Source: Melanocharis versteri (taxonomy: Eukaryota > Chordata > Aves > Passeriformes > Melanocharitidae). From it: DNA of 64,000 nucleotides. The translations under genes were made by a program, and so were the position numbers. The notes under the pieces are model-generated. The model made no database searches, was not told where the DNA came from, and saw only the letters and a list, made by a program, of their open reading frames with translations. How positions within the stretch are numbered: position 1 is the stretch's first letter; the number at the start of each line of letters is the position of its first letter. Below are positions 12,736 through 25,874 of this stretch, one piece after another. The stretch spans positions 216,557 through 280,556 of the forward strand of contig VZTG01010613.1 of the NCBI GenBank assembly GCA_013397845.1, written 5' to 3'.

Positions 12736-14913
12736 TAACACAATCCCTCTTGGCACATTCTACCAATCCCTGTAGGCCTTTTTGGACTACCTGCCCTTCA
12801 GTGTATTCACTGACTTGCCCTGAGACCTATTACTTCACCTCTGACATGAAGCTAGATAGAACTGAGACCATCAATGTCCAGCAATGCCTGGTGTTTTGCC
12901 TTCTATTTTATTGATTTTTTATTGGATGTGGAATAATATTTAGATGCAGCTTTTTTTTCCCCCCAATGGCTAGTGAAACAATATGCAATTTCTGATCTGC
13001 TTCTTGCTTTCTGACCCTTTTCTGCTCTTTCCTATCACAGTTGTACTATAGCTAGTCACATTGTAGTCCTTATATTTTTTAAGCTGCATCAAGGAGCTTT
13101 TATATCTCTTTGCCTGTGAGATGTTTAGCAGACATTGGGTTAGTCCATCAACTCTCTCTGTTGACATTATTGAACACTTATGCATACATTTAGCATTGCA
13201 GGCTTCAAAAGCTTGAAGAATTTACATACCAGGGGTTTGATCCTGTCAGTCTCTGCTCATGCAGACAGTCCCATCTCTCAAAAATGAAGTCAAAGGACAT
13301 ATCTTGAATGAGGTAGATTGGATACAGTCCTCCACAAAAATACCCAGAAAACCTCAAAACACACTTCAGGGGGTAAAGGCCTTTTCAAGGAAGGAAGAAT
13401 CTGCTCAAGAATATGGTTTTCCATATTTTTCAGTATTCAATTCTTCATATTCAACTTCAGTAACAGTGAAACTCAAATCCGATTAGGAAAAAGGGATGGA
13501 GGGGAACTGAAAATTGGGAGATTTAAACTTCTAATTAGCGAGAAGCACTTTGTACAACATTCATTGAACAGTGAGCAATGTGAGCTAGACCTCATCATTG
13601 TCACTAAGGTACATCAACATGGATGTTGAACATGGAAACATAGTCAGAATTTCTACCCAGTTCTGCTAAATAATTACTTACTGCTTTAAAATAACCCACA
13701 CTTTTAATGTCTTGAAAACACTCATCAGGAAGAATTAATTTTATTTCCCTGCAAATATTTGAAAATATTACAGCATTTCCTGGTGTATGAGCACAGCACT
13801 GGTTTCTTTTCTTCTCTTTAATTGGGGTAGCAGGCACAACAGATGGAATATGATGGCTGTCTTATATGTGTATTGATATGTTACCAAACATATCCTAGAG
13901 AGACTTGCACTTAGACCTGCAAGCATAGTAATACTTTCTCTAAGGTAATAGCATAAGCCAGAATTTATTACACAAGACAGGATTTCTGCTCTCTCTTATT
14001 TTCCTGTAGTGAGCAGAATGGCAGTGGTCAGTAAAAGATCCAGCTCTGCTGACAATATTTTAACTGTGGGTCTGTTCAAATGGGAGACGGTGAAAAGAGC
14101 AGCAATGTAAGTCAAACTGGTTCTAAAATAATTGTTCGTGTTAAGTTTATCCACCACAGGAAGTAACATAGACATGAAGCTAGGTCAATAAACACCTGCT
14201 GTAACTTCACCATGTGTCTATACAGTGGCATTTAATACAGGTTTGTTATCTGTTTTCATTGTGATGCCCAGTTTTAAGAGAGCTTATGCTATCACTTGAG
14301 TAAGATACTGTCCTCTAGTATGTAGATCACAGCACCCAGAACCTGGCAGCACTGAATGGCTGTCAGTAGGAGACACAAATTCTACATTTGCACTGTCAGA
14401 TTACGAGGCCCGAAACAACATTGCCTGTCCACAGTAAGCCTGCCCAAGCATGCTCTTTTGGCTATTTCACTCTGCACAGGATAGACTTGTGTTGTAGCAG
14501 AATAAGGAAAAGGAAAGATGGAAATCTTAGTATTTTGGAGGGAAAATTTATCATTATTTTGGGACACAGAAAAACCGAGATCTTGAAGTGGCTTCTCCAC
14601 AGCTATTTAGAGTAGACTGGTCATTATTGCTGAGTTTCTCCTCCCAAGTTCGTAGTTTCTTAAAAGACATTTCCTATCTTTGGCATAACAATGTATCTTC
14701 TACAGTCTTGTGCCTATATGTGACACCAAAATCTGTCCCTTTCCCAGAATTAGTGTTTCTTGAAATACTTAGTTTCATTAATGGCATTAGATCTTTTCAT
14801 AAATGGTTGGAAAATAACAGCAGTGAATTCTAAATGTAAATTCCCGCTCCAAGTTAATTTCCACTTCAAATCATCATCCTTGCAGGTAGTCTGTTTAATG
14901 CCAGAGACTATCC

Positions 14914-14933
14914 CTTGCCCTTTAAAGGGCAAG
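14914..14933. repeat. Perfect 20-bp palindrome
   Basis: CTTGCCCTTTAAAGGGCAAG equals its own reverse complement; symmetry ends on both sides at 14913/14934. It is visible directly. It could be a dimer-binding site or cruciform seed, but could equally be chance in 64 kb. Confidence 0.9.
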
Positions 14934-16847
14934 AAATCTGCAATGTAACTTCACTTTTGACTTTTGATTCTGTTGCGTTAGAGGACTCGTGAAGATTCAT
15001 GGCAAATGGAGAGAAAGGCAAGTTATATTTATACCTTAATAGGAGTTTTTATAATGCTATTCTGCCTAGCTGGCAGAGCAGAACAGTCTCTCACAGTCTA
15101 TCTGACTGGCTAATGGTTCAATTGCAGTACACATGCTTGCTCTTCTGAGTAGCTGTGGGTGGGTGCTGAAAACAAAATGTTATGCTTGCTGCCAGTGAGA
15201 GAAGAATGTTTTCAGCTGTAGTGTAACAAAAAGTTTGTCTCACAATTTGGCAGTGAGATTTATTTTAGTACCACATTGCTCTCAGAGGGATATAATTATG
15301 GCTCAGGCAAAAGTTTTTCCAGTGATTTATGACCTCCCAAAAATTACTATTTTCCTTGGTATTTTCCTTCATGTTCTTCATCAAAAGTGATAATTTTTAA
15401 TGGAAAAATTAAAAGATAATATTTTCAACTTATTTGAGTTGTTAGAGCACGGTAAAATGAGTTTCTCCTCCTATTAAAAAAAAGTTTAACTTTTTTTAAG
15501 CTGGAGTCCTTTGAAAAACTTATACATTTTTTCACTAAGGATGTTTTCTTCAAGGCTCAATATTCAGAGTTCAAGAAAGTGTAGCCTTAAATGAAAGGTT
15601 TTACACAGATATTATAGTCAAATATTAATGCATTATCTTACTGCTTTTCTAAAGAAAAAAAAAAGAAGTGAAGAAGAAAAGACAAATTGCATGTCATTAG
15701 CAAAATACAGCTCTTTTGCACATTGGTTCAGTCACCGTACAAATAAAGACCACAAATTCTTCTCATCCCTCTAATGATAGAAGAAATGAGCCATTACGAA
15801 AAAGAAATTGCCTTCAGCAAAATACCACAAAAGATCCTATCAAAAAGATGACAAAAGAACACAAAAAGAGTCAAGTTATGAATTTGGTAGTAACATATGG
15901 ATGCCCAGAAAAAGAGCAGATGACCTGACATTAAATCTGGGGGTTTTATTAAGTATAACCCAAGAGTTAATAAAAAATTTAGAACACATATAAGTCTTCA
16001 ATTAAATTATGGAAATTTTCAAATCTGCGGTAGTGATAGATAAAGCTATAGATGCCTTAGAAAGGAATTGCCTGAGAGAACCAATTAGTATTAAGTGGAA
16101 TAAATTTATAACAGACAGGACCAGTCAGAAATGTCAGCATTCCTATATTTCTCGTTATTTGTGAAAGAAGATGGAAGTATCTGGGGTGTGATTTAAAAAT
16201 GGTAGTTACACCTTTAGATAATAAAAGGAATATGTAAATAGGTTTGAATGAAAGAGCCTTCATGTAAAAAACCTGTTGAGAAATAAACCTGGCAGCAGAG
16301 ACGAGGTGCTAGGAATAGTCCACCTGATAAATAGTTTACTTAATGTCCCTGAAGAACTTTCAGAAGCCTGGAACTAGTTCAGATTCTTCTTTATCTTTGC
16401 TTATTTATTTTAATTCATATATTCTTTCATGTTGCTTGTATGGGTTTTACTGAATATTTCCAATTTCTAGTCAAGTATGAAAAATTAATATAAATTATGA
16501 GGTGTAGGAAATTGTAATAAGCATAACTGCACTCTCTGTGCTGTCAACAGAAAATTGTGTTAGTCTAGTTTCTTGCAGGCAGTATCCTGCTTTGGAACAA
16601 AACTGCCTTGCCTTGTTACTGTGATATCTTGATACAATGCATATTATTTTAATAACAACTGTTACATTACCTCTGTTTAGAGGCTAGGGGAAGCAGTCAA
16701 AGGTATGTGCATTTTATTCAGTATTGCAAAGGCTACTATCCCAGTGAAATTCTGATTTTCTGAAGTTCCATGGCAGATTTTCCACTTACTCTGTCAAGCC
16801 CATCCTTTCACCTTGGACAGATTCTTGCTGACAAACCAATTAGGGCT

Positions 16848-16873
16848 GAACTTCCAGTAAGAACTTCCAGTAA
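16848..16873. repeat. 13-bp exact tandem duplication
   Basis: GAACTTCCAGTAA occurs twice back to back (16848-16860 and 16861-16873) with no mismatch, which suggests a recent replication slip. It is unit-level evidence only. Confidence 0.9.
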
Positions 16874-18420
16874 AAGGCGTAAGGGTTTACATGTTCCTTG
16901 GTTATGAAGCCAGAAAGTACCCTTGTAGTTACACTGACAGACTGTCTCTACCCTGGAGGTTATGAGTCTTCCTTTGATTAATTGCTATGCAAACTGCAGA
17001 ACAGTGTCTAAGCTTAACCTGAATATGTCGAGGATGAAAAACCCAGCCTAGGTTTTTGAAGTTGCTCCAACTGTTAATTATTTTTCCTGTTAAAATGCTA
17101 TTGCCTAATGTTATCTACTTTGAAGCTTTAGGCTTTGGTCCATGTTGTCTCCATATATGTTAAAATTAATCCGATCTTGTGTTGTAGCTGTTGCTTTTCT
17201 TTTCTGATGAAAGATTGATTTCATGAGAAGATGTGGATTTTTTTTGCCATTTCAGGGACTTCTATGAGCTTTTCTCTCAACTTTTCATTACTACTGTATA
17301 TGAGAGACACAGTATTCATGTCTTTACAGAAACTTATCCTAAGCAGTTTATAGACTTTTCCATGGCTAGTGAAAAGGCTTCACTTTTGATTAGAAAAGCA
17401 GCAATTGTTTCGATTCTAACTAATTCCCATCCAGAACTCTAGAATTGTGCTAGGGCATGCAACTGTTAGGAATAATCCTATACTCATATAGACTATCGTA
17501 AAATACTGTGGTTTGGAGTATGAAAAATGTGGTGGTTTAAAAGCTGATGATCAGCAGTTTTTTAGTATGTTTATCTAAATATGGCTACTACCAAGTAGCA
17601 CTATCACTAAAAAAAGAAAGAAAGAAAAGGAATTTTTATTCATATTTTAATGAAGTGCAGGTCCTAGCTTGAATTTAATGTTTTCCAGTTTATAAGTTTC
17701 TGTATAATTACGAGTTATTGTAATAGTTGCATGAAAATCATAAATGTATTTCATCATTTTCAAATATCAGTCTTAATATTCAATATGTCTTAAGAAAACA
17801 AAAATAATTGTATATTTCTAAATTTTTTCAAATACAACTTAGCAAACTGACATATTTATGCTTGTTTTTTTTCACTAATGTTTAAAGGCAAATTAGTAAT
17901 TTAATCTGCATTTTTAGTGAAACAGTTATTCCATGGCAATAACAGTCTGGGTTCGGATTTCAGTAGCTGTTTATTTAAAAGAATCATGAAGAAAGATGCA
18001 CTGAAAATAAAAATATCTACATGACATGATGCAAAGATGTGCTTTTTTTCAGAAGAGTCTTCTGTTGCAGTTTTTGTTACACCTGATAGCAGGTCAGATG
18101 GGTATTTGCCAACTTCTAAAAAACACTCTGTTCTCAAGTTTGTTGTTGAATGCCCAGATGCTGAGGTTGCTTCCCTGCCAGCTAAGGTGAGAAGTGATTT
18201 GTAAGACTGCAATTATTGATAGTTCAGGCCTTTGTCAAACCCTTCCTTTCACGCAATTTCTCTATGAAACAAGTTGGGTTATAACAAAGGCTAGAAGAAA
18301 TTAATTATAAGACTACTTACAGCTAAACAGCTGGATCAAGACCTTAGTCACAGGTGGAGTGAAAGGTGGGAATCACTAGTTTAAGTATGTTTGAAGTATT
18401 TGATTTCATGTCATACACAT

Positions 18421-18590
18421 AATGGATGATGTTGGAAGGGGTCTATGGAGATATTGAGTCCAAGGCCCTGTTCAAAATAGGGCCATCAAGAGCAGGATGC
18501 TCAGGGCCATATCCAATTCAGTTTAAAATATCTCCGAGGACAGAAACCCCACAGCCTTCCTGGGTTGCAGGGTTTGACAACACTTGCAGT
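18421..18590 (-). mobile_element. CR1 3' tail fragment
   Basis: The plus strand shows GTTGGAAGGGGTCTATGGAG, GAGTCCAAGGCCCTGTTCAA, ATGCTCAGGGCCATATCCA and ATATCTCCGAGGACAGAAAC, then CCACAGCCTTCCTGGGTTGC. This is the reverse complement of a CR1 3' untranslated region. It is diverged, with no intact terminal repeat. Confidence 0.82.
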
Positions 18591-21500
18591 ACAAAAAATA
18601 GTGGACTTGTATATTTTTTTAGAATGTATTTTAAAGATTTAAATTGAATGTCTTACGCTTGTCTCTTTGATTGATTGTGTTTGCTCTTTGATCTCTATTG
18701 GTCTTGTTTGCTCTTTGTTTCCTTAATGGTACTGATAAAAATACCTAATCTTGTGAGGTAGAACTGGAAAATACCTCAGAATACTAATTTTTGCATCTTC
18801 TGACTTCAAAGCAAGATAAATTCGACATAAATAATCCTTCACAGATATTTGTGTAAGCAAAATCTTTTCCAAAAATCCTCGAATCATGAAAATTTCACAG
18901 TCCTAGGTCATGTGTCCCAGTACTTCACTGTCTTACCTTGGGAGACTTATCCCGGTGCTTAAGGTAATCTCACTTAGTGTGGTTAGCCCAGTACTTCTTG
19001 TATGTTTTATAGGGCCATGGAGAAATTATGATTTCATTCTGGAAAACATTTTTGCATATTTTAAGACTCCTGTGCTGATTCTGTCAGTCTTCTCTCAACT
19101 GTATCAATCCAGTTCTCAGTCATCCTTCCTATGTCATTTTTCCCAAGCCTCTGATCATCCAAGATACTCTTCTGTGAGCTTTATTTTCTGAAGGAGTTGT
19201 GTCCTTCTTGAAGTATTATACAGCATACAGCATGGTACTACAGCTGAAGCCATACTGGTAATAATAAATAGAATGTTTTTCTTCACCTGTCCTGTACATT
19301 AGTTTACTCTGCTTTGTGTCCATGCATTTGATATGCTCTTCATGCACGTGAGTTTAGATTTAATTTAAGATCAGCAGTAGGCAACATGAAAACAAAATAC
19401 TCAAGCAATTGTGGATGCGGAATGCCTCTTATGCTGTGTAAAAGCAGTTTGAGGCTTTGCCATCATCGATATATGGCTTATGAGTTATATACACATTTGA
19501 ACTTAACAAATGTAAGGTACTGATATTCATAGGGTATTTGGACTTCAGAGAGTCTGAAGACAAGTGATCTCTTGTGGATAGATTGTGGTGGGAGGCTGAT
19601 GGCTAACTAGGTCATGCTTAGTCCTCCTGCAGATGCTTAGTCCTCTTCAAATATTAAATGTAAAACTTTCTGGTGCATTTGAATAGAGCATTAAATATTT
19701 AAACAGCAAGTAAGAACTACATGAGAAGTTTGCAAACACTGGTGTTCCCTAGTTTGAAGAAAACTAAGAGGAAGTTATTTAGTTATTTACAAGTGTAGAA
19801 AAGAGTTTTGAATTGAGAAGAAGCTACTCAGTCCAATTGGTTTAATCGGTCCTTAAGGTCTGATCAAGAAGTAAAGACTTATCTGCAAACATTGAATAAT
19901 TTAACTGGCATATACAAGCAATCCAAAAGGAGTAGTATTGCTGGGTGAATTGTTTAGAGTGAACGCCTATCTAATTAAGTCTTTTTTTAGCACATTATCT
20001 ATAAAAAGGTTTAAAGAAGTACCTAGATTTTTTCTAACATCTTCAGAGACAAGAGTATTCCTAAACAAGTAAAGTTTATAACAGGCAGAGCAAATTCTTT
20101 CTTTACTGTGTGATCTGATTAATCATTGGCAGACATGGAGAAAAATTCTGAAAATTTATTTCTGATTGTATTATTAAATAATGTTCACATTGATAATGTG
20201 ATCAAAAGCATTTCTTGTATTTTATCTTCAGAGAGTGGAGCAAGGGCTAATATCTTGATTGATGTAGAAAAGGAAAAACGCAATGCTTCATGATGGGTAA
20301 GTCGTAGTAGAGCTAAAAGAATTAGAAAGAGCCAAAGAAAAGAAGAACATCCACAAGTCAGGAGATGTGACTTAGGGACTCCCATGGTGTTCCGAGTCTG
20401 TGTGTACACCGAGTCTCCTCTGTATTTTTGGAAGTATAGACTTACAGTAGGTCTTCTTGAAACAGTCTAATTTTCCTCTGTTTGGTCCTCTGTTCTTCGG
20501 ACCTTCAATATTATGCTTCCAAGATTTCTGGCTGCTGTTGCCTAGAGACTACTTCCACCTATACAATGGGTACTCATTTAGTTGGAGGCACTTCTTATCT
20601 GGCCTGAACGGCTGTGTTACCAATGCTGCAAGCATTTTTTTTTAATATAGTTTCTAACTGTCTGCTTTGAAAGGGTGGGTATGTTGGTTTCAATCTATTC
20701 ACATTTTTGAATGTGAAATGTTTATTCTGTCTTGCTTCAAAGGAATCAGGAAAAGTAAAGTAATGATGGATCCAGCTCAGGTAAAACTGGTATTCACTCT
20801 CAAGGTAATGATTCAATGATGCCTCACATGTGAACTGAAAGAGAGATTTGTTTAATTTTTAGTACAGGAAAATGCAAAAATCAACCTGTAGGACTGAGTA
20901 CAGCATCTGGGAAATAGCATCTTATTGTGCGAGCTATAATCTGAATTCGTCACTTTTTACCAACACAAGTATAACCTTAGTCAGACCATCAGGTTCCTAA
21001 TTTCTAAACTGCACCAATATTCCTTCTCTCACTTCCCAGAAGCATATTTTGATAAACATGAGGCAATAATTTTAATTCTAGTTTAAGAATTCACATACTG
21101 ACACAGAAGAAAACAAATATACTTAGAAGAGGCAGCTCAGGAGAAAAAACCAAAAAACAAATCTCCAAAAGCACTCAGTCCTTCTTTGGTGTTGTACTTA
21201 AGCTTGTTACAGAAACAATAATAAAGAATAGTTTGATACAAAGATATTTTATACAATATATATTCAGAGCAGACCTGAAAAAAAGGACTGGATTTAGCCT
21301 TTTTCTTTTCTGAAAGATAGGCAACCTTTGATTCACTAACATTATTTTGTTAACCACCATAATCTCATTTTTTCCCCTCAACATCCTATGGATTTATTTT
21401 TCTAACATTTCTGACTTTCTTACTTTCATTTTCTGGTTCTGTACTTTGAAAAAAAGATCTTTCCACTAGAATGGTTGCCATAAAATATTTACAGACTGGC

Positions 21501-21850
21501 AAAAATTAAAGAGGTAGTTTTGAAGATGCATAGAAAGCAGAAAGCACAATGGAAAACAAATGGTGACAAGCTAGGTAGCTTGTGACAAACATGCCACTCA
21601 GAGAAAAAAACATGTTGTAATGGAAACTTTTTTGCTTCACTTTTATTTATTCCTTCACGTCACACACTTGATTGTGAGTGGAGCAGCAAGGCATCTGGCG
21701 ATGCTTGGTTAACAGCTCATGTCACATGTAAAGATTTGTTTTCGATAGCTCCTTAGTTTACTTTGAAGAATAAGAATGATATGGGAGAGATGGGGGCAGG
21801 AATACCTTTGCCAACAAGAGAGGAAGACTTTAACCTCAGTCAGGGAATGG
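18591..21850. other. Unique DNA, no gene supported
   Basis: No family recognised. TGTTTGCTCTTTG occurs twice within about 40 bp near 18678-18718. Open frames of 60-93 codons are scattered on both strands without shared motifs. Confidence 0.5.
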
Positions 21851-22670
21851 TGACCAAAGCCTGAAGAGACGTGCAGGGAGGTGTGATAGTAAGGAAGTGC
21901 CTGGGGACACAACATGAATTAGGCTCTCCTATTTCCAATCAGCAAACAGTGTTACTGGAGGCCTATCTCACACACTGGTGTGTCAATTCACGCAGCATGG
22001 GAATCACAACAGGAGAAGTCCAGGTGCTGCTGCAGTCTCATTGGGATCGCAGATATGGTTTGCTTGAATAGAGAGTTGTAAATAATGGACAATGAGACCT
22101 TAGGTAGTACAGATCAGGAAGGCAGGGAGGAGGAGTTGCATTTCACGCAAAGGCACAAAGGCCAAAAGGCCAAATGCACAAAGATCTAATTGGCATTCTG
22201 TGGGTAAAGGAACATCAGAGTCAACTGAAGGGACTTCATGAAGGGTTTTGACTACAAACTACCTAGTAACAAGAGATAGATAAGGCATTCTTTAGAAAAA
22301 TGAAAGAAGCCTGACAGGTGCAGGCCCTGATTCTAGTCAGAAACATGAGTAACTCTAACAACTACCAAAGGATGTTGAGGCCAGAGCAATCCAGGAGATT
22401 CCTGGAGTCCATTTAATAAAATTTCTTGATGGATAAGCTGACTAGAGAGGATGGTCTACTGGACCTGTTCCTCTTAGAAAGAACTGGTTTGAAGTGCAAA
22501 GGCCATGGCAGTCTTGGCTTCAGCCATCATGACATGGATAAGATACTAAGATACTAAGATACTAAGATACTAAGATACTAAGATACTAAGATACTAAGAG
22601 AATTGGGCAAGACTAATAGCAGAATCACAAACATGGAATTGAGAAGAGCAGAAGCATGGTTACTGTCTAA
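21851..22670 (+). mobile_element. CR1 ORF2 endonuclease fragment, sense strand
   Basis: Motifs appear in CR1 order. An endonuclease start (NSRSMGITTGEVQVLL, from about 21985) comes first. Further on is LTREDGLLDLFLLERTGL with GSLGFSHHD (about 22440-22530), matching the end of the CR1 endonuclease, and then CAGAATCACAAACATGGAAT and AGAAGAGCAGAAGC, which continue the linker. The middle is badly decayed and out of frame, so there is no usable open frame. The copy has neither the reverse transcriptase nor a 3' tail, which is unusual for a 5'-truncated LINE and implies a later deletion of the 3' half. It carries an 8-bp tandem expansion at 22541-22596. The 5' limit is approximate. Confidence 0.8.
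22541..22596. repeat. (AGATACTA)x7 tandem repeat inside CR1
   Basis: Seven perfect 8-bp units run from 22541 to 22596, followed by a partial AGA. CR1 sequence continues on both sides, and the unit resembles the CR1 stretch at this very point (AAGAT-CTGAG type). The array therefore appears to have grown from the element's own sequence. Perfect units suggest recent, probably length-variable, expansion. Confidence 0.95.
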
Positions 22671-24903
22671 CTGTTTTAACTTGGTACTAAGCAACAACTC
22701 TCTGTGGTGCCATTCATTCTATTTAATTGTGTTTGTGTAATTTATTGGACAGACAAATAGAACTAAAGCTTTAGATTCAGACTTCTACTCACATTTTTAC
22801 AATTGAATATATCTACTAAAAACAGAGCCTCTTTGTAACTTATCTATTTATTACTTTTAGGATTTTTCCCCAGCTAGTATTTTCCTACTTTCTTTGTAGA
22901 TTTATTTAAAAAGAAATAATTTAATTTCTTATGTGAAAAGGGGATGTGAGTTCCAGGTGTGAGTTTTCTAGTTCCAAATAATATGTGAGCACTACATAAG
23001 GAAGTGTCACTGAGAAGAATGAATGAAGAAGTCAAAAGGTGAAATGTGGAAATGAAGTGCTATGATTCCGAGGAAACCACACAGTGCATTTCCCTCGTTT
23101 ATGAGGCTGTCATACCTTCTAACACCTGGAACCAAACTGTGTGAGATGATCAAGTGGTGCTGTATGTCAGATATACTCTACGAGAGTTGCACCTGCTTTG
23201 TTCTGAAACAATTACTTTTCCACAAACTTTTCATATGAGATTATGTCTAGAAAACCTCACTGAGGCTGCATTTCTAGAAAAAAGATTTTTATTCACACAG
23301 AAGAAATTTCAGCTTCTTCCAGCTTCTGAATAAGTGTTCTATTTGGCAGTAGAAGTTAAGAAGGATAGTACTGTCCCTTTTGACAATGTTTTCTGGGACT
23401 CTTTGTAATTTTTTAAGCTCTACTAGTAGAATTTGGATTCCAGAGGTAAGTTATGTGGAGAAAGTCTTCTATGTGACTCCTGATTGAGTCCAATATGAGA
23501 TAAACTAGTCATGCCCAGTCCATAGGTGGCTCTGTAGCTCCCCAGTAGCAGAAATGTAGAATCCTGGCAATTATAATGAGAAAACCTGTAGGCCTCTAGG
23601 TTTAGATAGTGAATTTTAAGGGACATATTTTGAACATGGATCCTCATGGTGTCAAATAAATAGGTGAATACCTCTAACCTCTCTGAGACCATAATGTGAA
23701 GTGAATAGAGTACTCTTGTAATCTAAGAACCATAAGAGATCTTAGAACAATAAGAGATCAGAAAGAAAAATGTGATTTTAATATATCAGCTTCTTCATGT
23801 TACTCTCTTCTTTTCTGAGCCACTTATAGGAATTAATATTTTTTTTTTAATCTGGATTACATGGGATTGGAAAGGCTATAATGTGCTGAGAGAAATTATG
23901 TGGCGAAGAGAAATGAAGTACTGATACTGGTAATCAAGACAAAATTCTGTGAAACTCTAAGGAACTGCAACAAATTGTCAGCTTCAAGTGATTCCTTCCA
24001 CCCACATACTTATTATTGTCTATTGTGGCACAGATGGAAGAAGAAGGATGGAACTAAGTGAATATTTCAGTAAGATTATACCTGCAGTGTGATGCTGCAA
24101 CCTTGTGATCTCTGAGCTGTCTCTCAAATACTTATTTTGTGGTGCACTGTCTTTTTTGGAGTAAATTGCATATGCTTAAGAAAGAAAAAGAAAATATTAG
24201 GGCCTTTGACCAAAACAAATGAAAATAAAATGAATTATTTTTGTCTGATATATAGGTACATGCTGTGTCGTGCCTTGGAATCCTGATGGTCTGAGATGAG
24301 TTGTGGATCTTTTCTGGCACGTGTTCAAATTTCCTTTCAGTTGAAGGCAATGTCTGAGGAGAAGGGAGTTTGTATCCCTGTTATCTGATGAAGAAGAAAA
24401 AATCATATGTGTTAGAGATGATGAACTGTGCATTATATTATCTGGTTTGACTGAGTCTTTTGTCAAGGAAAAGCATAATGAACTCCAAGTTCAGCTTTCC
24501 TCCTGCAGGCTAATAGAAAGAAGGTGATCCTGACCTTCCGAGAACACTAAATGCCTTATCCAGAGACTCAGGTCAGGTCCATCGAACAAGGTAGGTACAA
24601 ACTGAATTAACTCCATTGCAGCGTTTTCTGTGGTACAGCCAGAAGAGATGTGAGACTGTTTGGTTTAAACATATTAAATCTGAAGGAACAGTGAAATGCA
24701 AGATGAAGTTGCAGTAATCAAAGAAATTACAAGGCTAGCTATTGATGTGAACCTGATAAAAGTGATTTGTGTAGCCAGTAGAAGTAAAATTGTTATGTAC
24801 TCGGCTGAGAAGTACTTGTTAAATCAGTATAAAAGTGCATTAAGATAAAATGCTGGTTCTAAATGGCATACCATATTCCTTCTGCTAGCCTGGATGGGAG
24901 TTG
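22671..24903. other. Unique DNA, no gene supported
   Basis: Nothing recognised. ATAAGAGATC-type words recur near 23728-23760. Open frames of 72-89 codons on the minus strand (23423-23692, 24132-24466) have no family resemblance. Confidence 0.5.
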
Positions 24904-25088
24904 TGTTGGGTTGACTTGACCCTGTCTGGATGCCAGATGCCTGCCAAAGCTGCTCTAGCACTACCCTCCTCAGCTGGACAGGGGAAAGAGAATACGATGA
25001 AAGGCTCATGGGTTGAGATAAAGAGAGTTGTTCACCAGTTACCGTCATGGGAAAAACAGACTCAACTTACTAACTTATTGCAAATCAT

Positions 25089-25094
25089 TTTATT
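25089..25094 (-). terminator. Polyadenylation signal of the long LTR
   Basis: AATAAA on the minus strand about 190 bp before the LTR's 3' end, with the TATA-like box upstream on the same strand. Together they set the orientation of the LTR. Confidence 0.5.
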
Positions 25095-25414
25095 TGATAC
25101 TCATTTAAGAGAAAAATCTTAAACCCACCATCCCCTACTTAACCTCATTCCTGATTTTCTGTACCTTCTCCCTGCCAGTGGCACAGAGGAGTGGAGCATT
25201 GGGTTTGTGATCAATTCCTCACATGCTGTCTTTGCAGCTCACTTCTCCTTACAGGGAAGAATCATTACATTCCTTCCCTACTCCCGTGTGGAGACCCTCC
25301 CACGGGAGACAGCCTTCACAAACTTCTCCAATACAACTCCTTCCCGTGGGTTCTTCACAGACTGCTGCAGTGTGGGTCCCTCCCGCTGAATGCAGTCCTT
25401 CAGAAATACGCTGT

Positions 25415-25809
25415 TCAAGCCTGGGAACCCCATGGGGTCACAAGTCCTGCTAGGAAAACTTGCTCCAGCATGAACTCCTTTTTCCACAGATCTACAGGAT
25501 CTGCCAACAAACCTCTTCCAGCATGGGCTCCTGTCTTCAGGGGTCCACAGATCCTGTTAGGACCCTCCTGACCGGTGTTTTCCATGGGGTCACAACCTCT
25601 TTCAAAGACATCTGCCTGCTCTGGCATGGGGTCCTCCATGGGCTGGAGGTGAATCTCTGCTCCACCGTGGTCCTCCATGGGCTGCAAGGGCACAGCTGCC
25701 TCACCATGGTCTGCACCACAGGCTGCAGAGGAATCTCATCCCTGGTGCCTTGTGCATCTCCTGCCCCTCTTCTCCACTGACCTCGTTGTCTCAGAGCTGC
25801 TTCTCTCAC
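25415..25809 (-). other. Open frames inside the long LTR, sense to it
   Basis: Two overlapping minus-strand frames, 25809-25537 (90 codons) and 25693-25415 (92 codons), lie just downstream of the TATA-like box. Both contain variants of the same repeated peptide (IPLQPVV, MPLQPMEDHGGAEIHLQPME), because the underlying DNA is a tandem repeat. I know no function. They may be by-products of CpG-rich repeat DNA with few stop codons. An LTR-coded peptide is possible in principle (mouse mammary tumour virus codes a protein in its LTR), but there is no evidence of expression. Confidence 0.4.
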
Positions 25810-25866
25810 ATATTCTCACCCTCCTCTTGGGCTGCAGTTGCTGCTGCACAGTTTTTTCCTGCCTTT

Positions 25867-25874
25867 CTTAAATA
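25867..25874 (-). promoter_or_regulatory. TATA-like box of the long LTR
   Basis: Minus strand TATTTAAG, about 170 bp from the LTR's 5' end, the expected place for a retroviral promoter. It sits just upstream of the tandem-repeat region and the LTR-internal open frames. Confidence 0.55.

Larger units (their letters stand above)
12736..18420. other. Unique AT-rich DNA, no gene supported
   Basis: No transposon or exon recognised over 5.7 kb. Small structures include a perfect 20-bp palindrome (14914-14933), a 13-bp exact tandem duplication (16848-16873) and an AAAG-rich run at about 17610-17630. Two overlapping plus-strand frames at 15716-15993 are lysine-rich and look like chance in A-rich DNA. 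Confidence 0.5.

Noticed and set aside
15716..15993. Overlapping lysine-rich plus frames
   Set aside because: Lys and Gln content follows from A-rich sequence; both frames are open at once, which argues for chance.
22541..22596. Regular repeat considered as CRISPR-like array
   Set aside because: Units are 8 bp with no spacers, inside a LINE in an avian-type genome; a plain microsatellite.
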